Source: CAWICD01 sp052267165 (GTDB taxonomy: Bacteria > Vulcanimicrobiota > Vulcanimicrobiia > Vulcanimicrobiales > Vulcanimicrobiaceae). From it: 64,000 nucleotides of DNA. The notes below the pieces were generated by a model. It was not told where the DNA came from. It worked only from the letters and a program-made list of their open reading frames with translations, and did not search any database. The DNA lies in the NCBI GenBank assembly GCA_052267165.1, contig JBKQHO010000007.1:1-64000 (forward strand), in the 5' to 3' direction. The translations under genes were made by a program, and so were the position numbers. Below, one piece after another: positions 52,207-61,378 of this stretch (position 1 is its first letter; every line of letters starts with the position of its first letter).

Positions 52207-55200
52207 TTAGGTGGCGAGGCGCTCCGAGGGCGGATGGAAGCGGCTGCCCTCACGGCCGGCTAGTTCTTCGTACTGCCGGTACTTCTCGTCGACGACGCTC
52301 TGGGCCATCTCCGCCAAGGTCTCGGCAACCTCGGGCTTGCTCGCCGTCAGCGCCGTGTAGCGGATCTCGTTGTACGCATATTCCTTGAACGGAATGCTCG
52401 GACGCGGAGAGTCGAGCCGGAATGGATTCGCGCCGACCGTTCGCAACGCCGGATTGTAGCGGAGCAGCGGCCAGTAACCGCTCTTGACCGCCAGTTCCTG
52501 CTGCAGCATGCCCTTGCGCATGTTGATGCCGTGCGCGATGCAGTGGCTGTACGCCAGGATCAGCGAAGGACCGTCGTAGGCCTCCGCCTCGCGGAAGGCT
52601 TGCAGCGTCTGCTGCGGGTTGGCGCCCATCGCGACTTGCGCGACGTAGACGTTGCCGTAGGCGATCGCCTGCAAGGCGAGGTCCTTGCGCGCCGTCCGTT
52701 TGCCGCCCGCGGCGAATTTCGCGACCGCGCCGAGCGGCGTCGCCTTCGACGACTGTCCGCCGGTGTTCGAGTAGACCTCGGTGTCGAGCACCAGCACGTT
52801 CACGTTGCGGCCCGAGGCCAACACGTGATCGAGCCCACCGTAACCGATGTCGTAGGCCCAGCCGTCCCCGCCGATCAGCCAGACGCTGCGGCGCACGAGG
52901 TGGTCGACTACCGAGATCAGGTCCTTCGCCCGCTCGTCCTCGAGCTTGAGCAGCTTGACCTTCAGCTCGGCGACCCGGATCCGCTGCGCCCGGATCTCGG
53001 ATTCCTGGGTTTGCGGCGCACTCACGATCGATTCGACGAGCGACTCGCCGACCAACGGCGAGAGCTGCCGCAAGAACGAGTGTGCCATGCTCACGTGATC
53101 GTCCGCAGCGAGACGGAAGCCTAACCCGAATTCCGCATTGTCTTCGAAGAGCGAATTGGACCAGGCCGGACCGCGCCCCTCATCGTTCTTGGTCCACGGC
53201 GTGACCGGCAGGTTCGCGCCGTAGATGGATGAGCAGCCGGTGGCGTTGGCAACCTGGAGACGGTCGCCGAACAACTGCGAGAGCAGCTTGATGTAGGGCG
53301 TCTCGCCGCAGCCCGCGCAGGCGCCGGGGAACTCGAAGAGCGGCTGCAGGAACTGCACGCCGCGCACGTTGGCGAAGTCGACGTGCGCCCGTTCGTTGGT
53401 GGGCAGATGCTCGAAGAACTCGATGTTCTTGCGCTCGTCCTCGAGCATCGGCGCCTTGTCGGCCAAGTTGATGGCTTTGAAGGTCGGATCGCTCGGACTT
53501 TGCGCCGGGCAGGCTTCGATGCACAGCCCGCAGCTGGTGCAGTCTTCCACGTAGAACTGCAGACTGAAGCGCGCTTCCGGATAGCCGCGCGCGTTGACTT
53601 GGGCCGATTTGAACGAGGCCGGCGCGCCGGCGAGCTTGTCCTCGTTGTAGTAGCGCGCGCGGATGACCGCGTGCGGGCAGACGAAGCCGCACTGGCCGCA
53701 CTGAATGCACAGGTCAGGTTCCCACTTCGGGACGAGGTCGCCGATGTTGCGCTTCTCGAACGCCGCCGTCCCCGAAGGGAAGGTGCCGTCGACCGGCATC
53801 AGGCTGACCGGAATCTCGTCGCCGCGGCCCTCCATCATCACGGCCGTCACGTTGCGCACGAATTCCGGCGCGTCGAGCGGCACGATCGGCGGACGGTCGA
53901 AGCTGCTGCTGACCTTGTCCGGAACCGTGACCTCGCCCAGCCGCGCGATCGTTCCGTCGACGGCCGCGAAGTTCTGGCGAATGACGATCTCGCCCTTACG
54001 CGCGTAGGTCTTCTTGATGGCCTTCTTGATCTGCTCGATCGCCTCGTCGCGCGGCAAAACGCCGGAGATCGCGAAGAAGCACGTCTGCAGAATCGTGTTG
54101 GTGTACGCGCCGAGGCCGAGGTCGCGCGCCGTCTTGGTCGCATCGATCACGTAGAAGCGCAGCTTCTTGTCGATGATCACCTGCTGCACCGAACGCGGCA
54201 GGTGGTCCCAGACCTCGTCCGGTCCGTAAGGGCTGTTCAGCAGGAAGACCGCGCCCGGCGCGGCGAGGCGCAGCACGTCCTGCCGCAAGAGGAACTCGAA
54301 CTGATGGCAGGCCACGAAGCCGGCCGACGCGATCAAGTACGGCGCCTTGATCGGATCGGGACCGAAGCGCAAGTGCGAGATCGTCACCGCGCCCGACTTG
54401 TGTGAGTCGTAGACGAAGTAGCCTTGCGCGAACAGGCCGGCGTCCTCGCCGATGATCTTGACGCTGTTCTTGTTCGCTCCGACGGTGCCGTCCGCGCCCA
54501 GGCCGTAGAAGACGCAGCGCGTCACCGTGTCGCGCTCGATGGTGAAGTTCGGATCGAGGGTGAGGCTCTTGTGGGTGAGGTCGTCGTTGATGCCGATCGT
54601 GAAGCTGTTCATCGGCTCGGGCTTGAGCAGCTCGTCGTAGACCGCTTTGACGCCGGCCGGCGTGAAGTCTTTGGACGAGATGCCGTAACGGCCGCCGATG
54701 ATCTTCGGCAGCGCGCGCTTCGAGCCGTTCGTGCCGGCTTGCGCCAGCGTGGTGACCACGTCGAGGTAGAGCGGCTCGCCGGTCGCGCCGGGCTCCTTCG
54801 TCTCTTCCAGCACCGCGATCGCCTTGACCGAGGGCGGGATCGCGTCCAGGAAATCCTTGGCCGAGAACGGGCGGTAGAGCCGCACTTGCAGCACGCCTAC
54901 CTTCTCGCCGGCCGCGGTCAAGGCCCGGGCGGTCGCGCGCGCCGTCTCCGTGCCGGAGCCCATCAGGATGACGATGCGCTCGGCGTCGGGCGCGCCTTCG
55001 TACTCGAAGAGGTGGTATTGACGGCCCGTCAGCGCCGCGAACTTGTCCATCTGCGCCTGCACGATGCCGGGGACGCGCGTGTAGTACGCGTTGGCCGCCT
55101 CGCGCGCCTGAAAGTACGTATCGGGGTTGTGCGCCGTGCCGCGGATGTAGGGATGCTCGGGACTGAGCGAACGGCCGCGATGCTCGCGGACGAGCTCGTC

Positions 55201-55785
55201 GTCGATCATCGTGCGGATGTCTTCGTCGTCGACGAGCTCGAGGGTGTTGAGCTCGTGCGAGGTCCGGAAGCCGTCGAAAAAGTGAAGGAACGGAATGCGC
55301 GACTCGAGCGTCGCGGCGTGCGCGATCAGCGCCGAGTCGTGCGCCTCCTGCACCGAGCCCGACGAGAAGAGCGCGAAGCCGGTCGAGCGCACCGCCATCA
55401 CGTCCGAGTGATCGCCGAAGATCGAGAGCGCCGAGGTGGCCAGGGCGCGGGCCGCAACGTGGAACACCGTCGGCGTCAGTTCGCCCGCGATCTTGAACAT
55501 GTTGGGGATCATTAGGAGCAGGCCTTGCGAGGCCGTGAAGGTCGTCGTCAGCGAGCCGGACTGCAGGGCGCCGTGCAGCGCGCCCGCGGCGCCACCTTCG
55601 CTCTGCATCTCCTGCACGACGGGGATCCGTCCCCAAATGTTGGTTTTGCCCTGCGAAGACCATTCGTCGGCCAGCTCCGCCATCGTCGAGGACGGCGTGA
55701 TCGGATAGATCGCGCAGATCTCGTTGACGCGGTAGGCGATGTGTGCGACGGCGGTGTTGCCGTCCATCGTGGTTCGCTTGCCCAT
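52207..55785 (-). CDS. nifJ: Pyruvate:ferredoxin (flavodoxin) oxidoreductase
   Basis: 1192-aa homodimeric PFOR. It makes acetyl-CoA and CO2 from pyruvate with reduced ferredoxin, and can run backwards. GNTAVAHIAYRVNEICAIYP opens domain I. A two-cluster ferredoxin domain (CIQCGQCGFVCPHA, CTSCGLCIEACPAQSP) and the proximal cluster CAGCGETPYIKL precede the TPP site GCSSIYGANLPVTPW and GGDGWAYDIGYGGLDHVLASG. The ATG at 55785 overlaps by one base the stop of the upstream oxidoreductase. Confidence 0.95.
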   Translation of the reverse strand: MGKRTTMDGNTAVAHIAYRVNEICAIYPITPSSTMAELADEWSSQGKTNIWGRIPVVQEMQSEGGAAGALHGALQSGSLTTTFTASQGLLLMIPNMFKIAGELTPTVFHVAARALATSALSIFGDHSDVMAVRSTGFALFSSGSVQEAHDSALIAHAATLESRIPFLHFFDGFRTSHELNTLELVDDEDIRTMIDDELVREHRGRSLSPEHPYIRGTAHNPDTYFQAREAANAYYTRVPGIVQAQMDKFAALTGRQYHLFEYEGAPDAERIVILMGSGTETARATARALTAAGEKVGVLQVRLYRPFSAKDFLDAIPPSVKAIAVLEETKEPGATGEPLYLDVVTTLAQAGTNGSKRALPKIIGGRYGISSKDFTPAGVKAVYDELLKPEPMNSFTIGINDDLTHKSLTLDPNFTIERDTVTRCVFYGLGADGTVGANKNSVKIIGEDAGLFAQGYFVYDSHKSGAVTISHLRFGPDPIKAPYLIASAGFVACHQFEFLLRQDVLRLAAPGAVFLLNSPYGPDEVWDHLPRSVQQVIIDKKLRFYVIDATKTARDLGLGAYTNTILQTCFFAISGVLPRDEAIEQIKKAIKKTYARKGEIVIRQNFAAVDGTIARLGEVTVPDKVSSSFDRPPIVPLDAPEFVRNVTAVMMEGRGDEIPVSLMPVDGTFPSGTAAFEKRNIGDLVPKWEPDLCIQCGQCGFVCPHAVIRARYYNEDKLAGAPASFKSAQVNARGYPEARFSLQFYVEDCTSCGLCIEACPAQSPSDPTFKAINLADKAPMLEDERKNIEFFEHLPTNERAHVDFANVRGVQFLQPLFEFPGACAGCGETPYIKLLSQLFGDRLQVANATGCSSIYGANLPVTPWTKNDEGRGPAWSNSLFEDNAEFGLGFRLAADDHVSMAHSFLRQLSPLVGESLVESIVSAPQTQESEIRAQRIRVAELKVKLLKLEDERAKDLISVVDHLVRRSVWLIGGDGWAYDIGYGGLDHVLASGRNVNVLVLDTEVYSNTGGQSSKATPLGAVAKFAAGGKRTARKDLALQAIAYGNVYVAQVAMGANPQQTLQAFREAEAYDGPSLILAYSHCIAHGINMRKGMLQQELAVKSGYWPLLRYNPALRTVGANPFRLDSPRPSIPFKEYAYNEIRYTALTASKPEVAETLAEMAQSVVDEKYRQYEELAGREGSRFHPPSERLAT

Positions 55786-57416
55786 CAGGCCGGCTCCGGA
55801 ATCATCTCGATCGCGTGGCATGGGCACTGATCGAAGCAAGTGGCGCACCCCGTGCAGCGCGTGTAATCGTAGCGGTAGCGGTTACCGGCTCCAAGCTTGA
55901 CGATCGCGTCCTCGGGACAGGCCGCGTAGCAGTTGTCGCACTCGAAGCAGTTCCCGCACGAGAGGCAGCGTTTGGCCTCGTGCAGCGCTTCGCGCTGGCT
56001 GAGGCCCGCGACGACCTCCTCGAAGCCGAGGGTGCGTTCCTCGACCGGCAACTCGCGCTGTCCGGAGGGAAGCGCGTCGGTGTAGATCGGCAGATTGAGG
56101 CTGGCGAAGTCGACGACCGGATGTTTGGGATCCCCGTGATAGGACGAGCCGCGCAGCCAGGCGTCGATATGTCGCGCGGCTTTCTTGCCGTGCCCGACGG
56201 CGATGGTCACGGTCTTCTCCGACGGCACCAGGTCGCCGCCGGCGAAGATGCCCTCGCGCCCCGTCATCATGTTGGGTGCGACGATGACCGTGCCGTCGCG
56301 CTGGAACGAGATGCCCGGGATCTTGCGCAGAAAGCCGCTGTCGGACTCCTGTCCGAGCGCCAGAACCACCGCGTCGGCTTTGAGCGTCTCGTACTCGCCG
56401 GTCGGCTCGGGAAAGCCCTTGTCGTTGAGGCGCATGATCTCGACCGTGAGGTCGGAGCCGTCGATCTCCTTGATCGTCGTGAGCCACTTGATCTTCACGC
56501 CCTCGGCGAGCGCCTCGTCGGCCTCGAACTCGTGGGCCGGCATGTGCGCCCGGTCGCGCCGGTAGACGATCAGCGCTTCTTCGGCGCCGAGCCGCTTGGC
56601 GGTGCGGGCCGCGTCCATGGCGGTGTTGCCGCCGCCGTAGACGATGACGCGCCGTCCCAGTTGGGGCGGCTCCTCGGTCTCGAGGCCGCGCAGCAGCGCG
56701 ACCGCGTCGTAAATCTTCCCGGCATCGCGCGCCGGGATGTCGACGTGCTTGGCCAGGTGCGCGCCGATCGCGATGAAGACCGCGTCGAACTTCCCTTCGT
56801 CGCGTTCCGCGAGTATGTCGGTCACCTTGTGGTCGAGCGTGATCTTGACGCCCAGCGCCTGGATCCGCGCGATCTCTTGTTCGAGCACGGCGCGCGGCAT
56901 GCGATAGGACGGGATGCCGAAGTGCAGCATGCCGCCCGGCAACGGGCCCGCGTCGCGGATCTCGACGTGGTGGCCGAGCCGGCGCAGGTGATACCCGGCG
57001 GAGAGCCCGCTCGGGCCCGCGCCGACGATCAGCACGCGCTTCCCCGACGAGGCCGCCGGCGGCGGGACCGGCCAGTTCTCCTTGACGGCCATGTCACCCA
57101 AGAAGCGCTCGACGGCGTGGATGCTGACCGCCTGGTCGAGATCCTTGCGGTTGCAGTTCGATTCGCAGGGGTGGTAGCAGACGCGTCCGTGCACTGCCGG
57201 CAGCGGGTTGTCGCGAATCAGGTGTTCCCAGGCTTCGCGGAAGCGCCCGGCCTGCGCCAGATCCAGCCAGCCTTGAATATCCTCACCGGCTGGGCAGGCG
57301 TTGTTGCAAGGGGGCAGCAGATCGACGTAGATGGGTCGCTGGTGGCGAACAGGTCCGGTCACCTGTTCCCGCGTGAGGTCCACGACGGGCGTCATATCCC
57401 GCGCGCGTTCAGACAT
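55785..57416 (-). CDS. GltD-like FAD oxidoreductase with ferredoxin domain
   Basis: 543 aa. The N-terminal Cys-rich helical domain (PPCNNACPAGEDIQGWL; GRVCYHPCESNCNRKDLDQA) precedes FAD (VLIVGAGPSGLSAGYHLRRL) and NADPH (VIVYGGGNTAMDAARTAKRL) folds. A C-terminal 2x[4Fe-4S] domain has CLSCGNCFECDNCYAACP and CTGCATCFDQCPCHAI. This resembles glutamate synthase small subunits and NADPH:ferredoxin oxidoreductases. Translation is coupled to nifJ (one base overlap), suggesting it transfers electrons between ferredoxin/PFOR and NADP (inference). Confidence 0.9.
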   Translation of the reverse strand: MSERARDMTPVVDLTREQVTGPVRHQRPIYVDLLPPCNNACPAGEDIQGWLDLAQAGRFREAWEHLIRDNPLPAVHGRVCYHPCESNCNRKDLDQAVSIHAVERFLGDMAVKENWPVPPPAASSGKRVLIVGAGPSGLSAGYHLRRLGHHVEIRDAGPLPGGMLHFGIPSYRMPRAVLEQEIARIQALGVKITLDHKVTDILAERDEGKFDAVFIAIGAHLAKHVDIPARDAGKIYDAVALLRGLETEEPPQLGRRVIVYGGGNTAMDAARTAKRLGAEEALIVYRRDRAHMPAHEFEADEALAEGVKIKWLTTIKEIDGSDLTVEIMRLNDKGFPEPTGEYETLKADAVVLALGQESDSGFLRKIPGISFQRDGTVIVAPNMMTGREGIFAGGDLVPSEKTVTIAVGHGKKAARHIDAWLRGSSYHGDPKHPVVDFASLNLPIYTDALPSGQRELPVEERTLGFEEVVAGLSQREALHEAKRCLSCGNCFECDNCYAACPEDAIVKLGAGNRYRYDYTRCTGCATCFDQCPCHAIEMIPEPA

Positions 57417-57507
57417 TCGTCGCTCCTATCTCGGGGGCGAAGATCGATTCTCGATGCGATGCGAACGACCTTGGGGGAGCTTGACCGCCGACCCCCTGTC
57501 GCTTCGC

Positions 57508-58254
57508 TTACGAGCTCTGTAGAGCTTGAGCGTCCGTCGGCAGGGCTCCGTTCACGCCCGACGAGGGCGTGACGGAAGCCGGCTGAACCTTCGAGCGCTC
57601 CGCCAGCTCCTTGATGGTGCGCATCATGCGCGTCTCCATCAGGAAGTGCGCGGGTTCCCAAAAAGCAAAGTCCAAGAGCCGCCGGGCGGTCGAATCCCAC
57701 TCGCCGGAGCGCGTTCGCATCACCAGGCGCGTGCGATTCTCGTCGATCGGATCGAGGATGAACGCCCAGGTGCCGTAGAGCGCCCGGCCTTCGCCGATGA
57801 ACGTCTCCGCGTCGTTCGGATAGACCAGCACCATCGCGTGCGGCGCCTCGAGCTTGGCGATCAGCATGCGCGCGCGTCCGCCGTACGCTTTGCGCGCAGC
57901 GAGCCAAACCGTGTCGCCGACTTTGCGCTTCTGAAGGTCCGCTTCGAGCGATTCCTTGTTCGTGATCTGCGCACCGAACAGGTTCTCGAGCAAGGTGTAG
58001 CTGTAGAATCCGCCGCGGTCTTGACCGATCTGCAGGATCCACGGCCAAATGTCCGCCGGCGCCGCGTCGATCTCGATGGCGCGCGTCGCAATCGAATGCG
58101 GAACAGGCGTGAAGGCGTCTCCCGGCCATTCGCGATCGAGGTCCCGCGGGTCCGAGCCCCACGTGAGCAGCTTCGGCCTCACGACGAAACGATACGCCGA
58201 GGTTGCCAGCCCGACGGCGGCTGCGGCAGCAGAGGCTTTAGCAGATGACTTCAT
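57508..58254 (-). CDS. SRPBCC superfamily protein
   Basis: 248 aa. A helical N-terminal stretch (AAAAVGLATSAYRFVVRP) is followed by a START/Bet v1-type fold: IDAAPADIWPWILQIGQDRG, GAQITNKESLEADLQKR and TWAFILDPIDENRTRLVMRT. It probably binds a hydrophobic ligand; the ligand is unknown. It is preceded by 73 bp upstream of alr and is not obviously linked to nifJ. Confidence 0.8.
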   Translation of the reverse strand: MKSSAKASAAAAAVGLATSAYRFVVRPKLLTWGSDPRDLDREWPGDAFTPVPHSIATRAIEIDAAPADIWPWILQIGQDRGGFYSYTLLENLFGAQITNKESLEADLQKRKVGDTVWLAARKAYGGRARMLIAKLEAPHAMVLVYPNDAETFIGEGRALYGTWAFILDPIDENRTRLVMRTRSGEWDSTARRLLDFAFWEPAHFLMETRMMRTIKELAERSKVQPASVTPSSGVNGALPTDAQALQSS

Positions 58255-58327
58255 ACACCCATCCCTGACCGGGATCTCAACGCGCGATATTGCGGCTTTC
58301 TGTATTAGTCTATTTGGCGAGCGACGC

Positions 58328-59371
58328 CTATGCTCTCGCTTCTGTCGCCCGCAACCTGGCTGCCGCCGCGGCGTGACCGAGCCGCACGACCAGTTCGTGC
58401 GGGCCGCATCGCGCGGCCGCGGCCAGCCGATCGAGATCGGTCGTCTCGTCGATCAACGCGAGGGAACGCTCCTCGGGCGGAAGGCTGCGGTGGACGACGG
58501 CATACTGCATGCCGACCGCGAGGATGCCGAGGCCGCGCTCGGCGACGCGCGGCAAACCGTCGGCGTAGCCGCAGCGCACCACCACCAGCCAGCCGCCCTC
58601 CGGCGCAAGGGCGGTGCCGTAGCTCATCAGCTGCCCGGCGGCCGGGACGACGCGAACGATATCGGCCCGCACCCGCAAGGCCGAGGCAACGGCCGGCAAC
58701 GGCGCGCCGAAACGGAATCCGAACAGCCCGATCCCCAGGCGCACGCCCGCGCCGTCGGCGCCTTCCGCCAGCGGCACGGTGCTGGCGACGTCGGTCGCAA
58801 CCACCGAGACTCCGGCGCGGCGCAAGGCCGCAACGGCCTTCTCGAAGCGCTCGCGCTGCGCGGCCGCCAGGCTCGGGTCGGTCAGATGGGTCCAGACCTC
58901 GACGTCGAGCGGCAGGGTCGCGATCACGCGCGCCAGGACCGCAACGGCGTCCGGGTCGACCCCGCCCCAGCTCGCGGCGTTGCGCACGCCCAGACGCACC
59001 CGCGCCCGCCGTCCGTGCGCGAGCGCCCACCCGCCGGCCGCGCCGAAGGCGGCGGCCTCGGCCAGGCTCGGAATACCCTCGCGCTCGAGCACGACGCGCA
59101 CGTCGTCGGCGGCGACGTCGGCCAGGGTCGCGATTGGCCGTTGCGTGTACCCGCGAGCGCGCTCGAACTCGGCGATGTCGGCTACGAGATAGCCGTCGAC
59201 GGCAGGGTCGACCGCGTCGATCATGCGCGCCAAACCCCAGCCGTAACCGTCGGCTTTGACGACGGCGCGCAATTCCGCGCCAGCGCGGGCCCGCCAGGCC
59301 GCCGCGTTGGCGCGCAGCGCCTGGCCGTCAAGTTCGATCCGGGGGCCGCCCGGCCCCGATGTTGCGTTCAC
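58328..59371 (-). CDS. alr: Alanine racemase
   Basis: 347 aa. AVVKADGYGWGLARMIDAVD carries the PLP lysine (about residue 39); GVRLGIGLFGF and QLMSYGTALAP (catalytic Tyr) and VRCGYADGLPR follow. It supplies D-alanine for peptidoglycan. The last residues differ from the family (ends HAAAAARLRATEARA rather than the usual RVxRxY), and it is slightly short, but the motifs are intact. It overlaps the upstream secreted protein by 4 bp (ATGA). Confidence 0.88.
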   Translation of the reverse strand: MNATSGPGGPRIELDGQALRANAAAWRARAGAELRAVVKADGYGWGLARMIDAVDPAVDGYLVADIAEFERARGYTQRPIATLADVAADDVRVVLEREGIPSLAEAAAFGAAGGWALAHGRRARVRLGVRNAASWGGVDPDAVAVLARVIATLPLDVEVWTHLTDPSLAAAQRERFEKAVAALRRAGVSVVATDVASTVPLAEGADGAGVRLGIGLFGFRFGAPLPAVASALRVRADIVRVVPAAGQLMSYGTALAPEGGWLVVVRCGYADGLPRVAERGLGILAVGMQYAVVHRSLPPEERSLALIDETTDLDRLAAAARCGPHELVVRLGHAAAAARLRATEARA

Positions 59372-60033
59372 CGCTGAGCGGTTCGCGGCGCGAGCGGCAC
59401 CCCCGCCGAGACCAGGAAATCCCGCAGGCCGGCCAGATCGATCGCGGTCGTCGGCGCGCCGACCTCAGCGCTCGAAGCCAAACCGACGACCGAGCCGGTC
59501 GCGTCGACGACCGCGGCGGACGGGCCGCCGCGCGAACCGCGCGCGAGCGTGAAGGTGGAACTCGCCGGCGCAACCGCATCGACGGTCGCCGTTTCGACGC
59601 GCACGTGCACGCGCGAGCCGGTCGAAAGCGTGGCCAGCGCGACCGGCTGGCCGGGCGCCACGCGGCCGAGCGCCGCGGAGAGCGGCGGCAGGCGCGGTTC
59701 ATCGACCGTGATCAGCGCGGCGTTGAGGTTCGACGGCGCGCGAGCCGCGACGCGTCCGACCAGCGCCGGCGCATGCGCTCCGCCGACGAACACGTCGACG
59801 CTGGCCGCGGTTCCCAGCGGATCCTTCGGTACCAAAATATATGAGCCGTGCGGATCGGAGGCGACCACGACACCGGTGAGCGAGGTCACGACCATGCCGC
59901 TGCGGACTAACACCAATGCAAGCGACGGGAGGTCACGTGCCGCCGCCGCGCTCGAATCGGCGAAAGCGCGTGCGGGCATCGACCAAGCCAGGGCGATCGT
60001 AAGGACCGCCAGGGCATGCCGCAATCTCAGCAT
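59368..60033 (-). CDS. Exported trypsin-fold protein without catalytic residues
   Basis: 221 aa. A signal peptide (MLRLRHALAVLTIALAWSMP then ARAFA) precedes a trypsin/DegP-like fold. Expected active-site blocks are altered: GVVVASDPHGSYILVPKDPL lacks the catalytic His, and the GxSGGP motif reads GSRGGPSAAVVDATGSV, with Arg at the Ser position. It is probably a pseudo-protease (inference). An alternative start 24 bases upstream exists. It overlaps alr. Confidence 0.68.
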   Translation of the reverse strand: MLRLRHALAVLTIALAWSMPARAFADSSAAAARDLPSLALVLVRSGMVVTSLTGVVVASDPHGSYILVPKDPLGTAASVDVFVGGAHAPALVGRVAARAPSNLNAALITVDEPRLPPLSAALGRVAPGQPVALATLSTGSRVHVRVETATVDAVAPASSTFTLARGSRGGPSAAVVDATGSVVGLASSAEVGAPTTAIDLAGLRDFLVSAGVPLAPRTAQR

Positions 60034-60063
60034 ATCCAAAGGATCGGCCGCTACCATGGACAC

Positions 60064-60621
60064 ATGAAGTACGCCCTGGGACTCTTGAGTCTCGCATTCC
60101 TCCTCCCGCCGGCCGCCGCGCTGGCGGACGATACCCAGCCCCCACCGCCCCCACCCGGTGCCAGCGCACCGGCCGGCGACCAGCACGCATTCTTTAATCG
60201 CATGCGTGAGGACCACGCGCAGATCGCCAAGATCATGCTGCAAGCGCGCTCGCAGATGCTCGGCGCCCTGACGCCCGAGCATCGCGCGCTGCTCGCCAAG
60301 GTGGTCGGCCAGCTCGCCGTCTCGACGAACCCCGACCCCGAGGCGGCTGCCCGTCAGCTCGATGCGGCCCTGTCGCCGTCGGAGGGCAAAGCGGTCTTAG
60401 CCGCTGAAGAGAACGCCCACACGCAGATGCGCAGCCTAATGCAGGGCGCGCGCGAGCACGGCGCTCGGCCCGGCGGCAATATGGGACCCGGCCGCGGAGG
60501 ACCGGGGGGACCCGGCGGACCGCCGCCCGACGGCAAGCGGCACGAGCACCGGACGCCTGACGCCGGCCGCATTCTGCTGCGCATGGCGAGCTTCGCTCCG
60601 ATGGAGCGCGGCCCGCGCTAA
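60064..60621 (+). CDS. Exported helical protein, Spy/CpxP-like features
   Basis: 185 aa. MKYALGLLSLAFLLPPAAAL is a signal peptide; a Pro-rich spacer follows. The mature domain (MREDHAQIAKIMLQARSQML, LTPEHRALLAKVVGQLAVST) is short, helical and Met/Gln-rich, like Spy or LTXXQ-type periplasmic proteins. A Gly/Pro-rich tail (NMGPGRGGPGGPGGPPPDGK) is present. Function is not certain. Confidence 0.68.
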   Translation: MKYALGLLSLAFLLPPAAALADDTQPPPPPPGASAPAGDQHAFFNRMREDHAQIAKIMLQARSQMLGALTPEHRALLAKVVGQLAVSTNPDPEAAARQLDAALSPSEGKAVLAAEENAHTQMRSLMQGAREHGARPGGNMGPGRGGPGGPGGPPPDGKRHEHRTPDAGRILLRMASFAPMERGPR

Positions 60622-60763
60622 CGCTGTCTAAGTCTAACGGTCCCCTTCGCGGAATCTCCGTCGAGGCGGCGGCGCAGCCGCTGCGCTTCCGCTTCGACAC
60701 GACGGCCGAACCCGGTAACGTTCGCGATACGTCGAGTTCACGAGCGCGTGGCACGATGCGGGG

Positions 60764-61348
60764 ATGTCTTCGGTCGTCGATTCGAGTGCCATCCTCATTC
60801 GCGGCGGTTCGGCCGCGATCGCAGCGGCGATCGGTGAAGCGTTAGCGCGCTTCGGTGAGCCAGCGCTTGCCTTCGCCGCCGCGCACGGCATCGCGATCGT
60901 TCCGCTCGACGGCGCGCAACGCTATCGCGAAGCGTCCGCGTCCCTGCGCCGCCTCGGCGTCGACGTCGACGCGTGGCCCGTTCCGCCGGCCGGACTGTTC
61001 GTCGTCGAAGAGCGCACGGTGTATCTTCGCCAGCCGAGCCCGATGACGGTCGCGCACGAGTTCGGCCACGCGCTGGATTGCGCGCTCGGCGGCGGGGTCT
61101 ACCGCAGCGGCTACGATCTGCGCGTCCGCCGCGCGTTCGCGCGGGCCCGCGAGTTCGTGACACCCTACGCTGCGACGGGCCTTGACGAGTATTTCGCCGA
61201 GTCGCTGCGCGCGTACGTGGAAGTCAACGATCCGCACTCGCCGTGGCCCAAAGCGACCCGCGTGCGCCTGGCCGCCGTCGACCGGCCGATGCACGACTTC
61301 GTCGCCGAGCTGTTCGCCCAGACGCTCGGCGCGCGCAGCGCCGGCTAG
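60764..61348 (+). CDS. Putative zinc metallopeptidase (lethal-factor-like)
   Basis: 194 aa. TVAHEFGHALDCALGGG contains HEFGH, and GLDEYFAESLRAYVEVN carries a Glu 40-50 residues further on, as in the anthrax lethal-factor-like (ATLF) domain. The fold is small and has no signal peptide. The substrate is unknown. It could also be an inactive relative. Confidence 0.72.
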   Translation: MSSVVDSSAILIRGGSAAIAAAIGEALARFGEPALAFAAAHGIAIVPLDGAQRYREASASLRRLGVDVDAWPVPPAGLFVVEERTVYLRQPSPMTVAHEFGHALDCALGGGVYRSGYDLRVRRAFARAREFVTPYAATGLDEYFAESLRAYVEVNDPHSPWPKATRVRLAAVDRPMHDFVAELFAQTLGARSAG

Positions 61349-61378
61349 CGCTAGCGCGGCTACCGGGACCCGCGAACG

